From contig JAEUSM010000002.1 in NCBI GenBank assembly GCA_016788785.1, forward strand, positions 1-64,000: DNA of 64,000 nucleotides, read 5' to 3'. Origin of the DNA: Candidatus Kapaibacterium sp. GTDB taxonomy: Bacteria; Bacteroidota; Ignavibacteria; Kapaibacteriales; JAEUSM01. The notes below the pieces were generated by a model. It worked only from the letters and a program-made list of their open reading frames with translations, did not search any database and was not told the origin of the DNA. Position numbers and translations under genes: made by a program. Positions 63,273 to 64,000 of the stretch are shown in pieces (within the stretch, counting starts at the first letter, position 1; the number at the start of each line of letters is the position of its first letter).

Positions 63273-63902
63273 TTATTTTATTGCTTCTTCATAGCGTGCA
63301 TTGATACGATTCCAATCCAACAAAGTCCAAACAGCTTCTAAATAGTCTTTACGAAGATTTTGATACTTCAAATAATAAGCATGTTCCCATACATCTAATC
63401 CAATAACTGGAATACCTTGTTGAATTTCCGGTAAGTTCATCAACGGATTATCTTGGTTTGGAGTTGATGAGATAAACAAATCCTTTGTTGTTGGATTAAT
63501 ACTCACCCAAACCCAACCAGAGCCAAATCTTCCCATACCTGCGGCGACAACTTGGTCTTTTACTGAATCTAACGATCCATATTGTGCAATCAGCTTGTCA
63601 ATAATTGCTATCGATTTATCAGTAATGGGAGATAATGTAGAAGTTGGACTCAAAATATCCCAATACAATTCATGGTTATAATGACCACCACCGTTATTTC
63701 GAATTGCTGGAGTACTTAATTCACTATTTGAATTACTAAAAATTTGTTCTAATGTCTGCCCATTATTATTCGTTGCTGCATTTAAGTTATCAACATACGC
63801 TTTATGATGTTTGTTGTAATGTTTATCCATAGTAGCGGCATCAATAACAGGCTCTAAATCAGTTAGTGTATACCGTAATTCTGTTTGAGAAAATGATGAC
63901 AT
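63273..63902 (-). CDS. sodA: Superoxide dismutase, Mn-type
   Basis: A 209-residue iron/manganese-family superoxide dismutase. Metal ligands are visible: His28 in KHYNKHH, His77 in GGHYNHELYW, Asp170 and His174 in LDVWEHAYYL. Two residues used to separate metal types, Gly73 before HYNH and Gln150 in PNQDNPLM, match the manganese form. No signal peptide is seen, so it is cytoplasmic. The 98-nt upstream region (63903-64000) has a GTTAC/GTAAC inverted repeat and no clear Bacteroidota promoter match. Confidence 0.95.
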   Translation of the reverse strand: MSSFSQTELRYTLTDLEPVIDAATMDKHYNKHHKAYVDNLNAATNNNGQTLEQIFSNSNSELSTPAIRNNGGGHYNHELYWDILSPTSTLSPITDKSIAIIDKLIAQYGSLDSVKDQVVAAGMGRFGSGWVWVSINPTTKDLFISSTPNQDNPLMNLPEIQQGIPVIGLDVWEHAYYLKYQNLRKDYLEAVWTLLDWNRINARYEEAIK

Positions 63903-64000
63903 ATTTGTCTTTCACGAAAGTTTAAAATTTTGTCAAAAACACGTAGTAATTTTTTGAATATTGTGTTACTATCTGGTAACTTTTTGAATTAGTATAGAAG

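Noticed and set aside
1-64000. tRNA, rRNA or large mobile element
   Set aside because: I saw no cloverleaf-like CCA-ended element, no rRNA-like stretch, and no transposase, integrase or phage gene; short or diverged elements could still have been missed by eye.

Overview
The window is an AT-rich chromosomal segment of a Gram-negative bacterium. Two exported proteins end in Bacteroidota-type type IX secretion (T9SS) sorting tails, there is a bacillithiol-type deacetylase (BshB1), ExbB/ExbD/TonB genes stand in the Bacteroidota arrangement, and a bacterial flagellar operon is present. Flagella are rare in core Bacteroidota, so the combination points to an early-branching FCB lineage such as Kapabacteria or a relative in the Chlorobi/Ignavibacteria neighbourhood. 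This placement is inference; no rRNA, tRNA or CRISPR array was seen.

Layout. Positions 1-881 hold the 5' part of a minus-strand lipoprotein that runs off the window. A plus-strand flagellar operon (1337-14385) follows: flgB, flgC, fliE, fliF, fliG, fliH, fliI, fliJ, a MotE-like gene, a giant fliK, flgD, a TIGR02530-type gene and flgE. They encode the rod, MS ring, switch, export ATPase complex, hook-length control and hook. A lipoprotein with four carboxypeptidase-regulatory-like repeats comes next. Positions 15573-20363 are accessory in character: a minus-strand pair (subtilisin-like protease with T9SS tail, then a lipoprotein paralogous to the one at 1-881) flanked by REP-like palindromes, with an 8-bp tandem repeat in the protease reading frame.

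Positions 20364-41382 are mostly housekeeping. They hold NamZ-like muramidase, a TerB-like protein, an ABC exporter, a dolichol-kinase-like protein, ispE, glgA, then a minus-strand run bshB1/cdsA/capA-like/sugar-phosphate isomerase, then a plus-strand run symporter/pgsA-like/degenerate nucleotidyltransferase/ftsY/unknown/fadD-like/carB/prmC. The degenerate nucleotidyltransferase resembles the CD-NTase fold but its expected metal-binding acids are missing. Positions 41537-48859 form an energy-transduction region: exbB, two exbD, three consecutive TonB-C-domain genes, a small membrane protein, a PstS-like binding lipoprotein and a TPR protein. Positions 48939-58346 (minus) carry an aminotransferase, agmatinase-family enzyme, thyX, a giant T9SS protein with IgGFc-binding-like and HYDIN-like parts, ppx and a small membrane protein. 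Positions 58470-61551 (plus) carry a sirtuin, acpS, ubiE/menG and an FtsX-like permease. The window ends with a GT-C-like membrane protein and a Mn-type superoxide dismutase, both minus.

The points most worth a second look are the possible phase switch in the protease, the paralogous lipoproteins, the degenerate nucleotidyltransferase, the nested hairpin over the flgE ribosome-binding site, and the unusually long FliK. I found no complete defence or mobile system.
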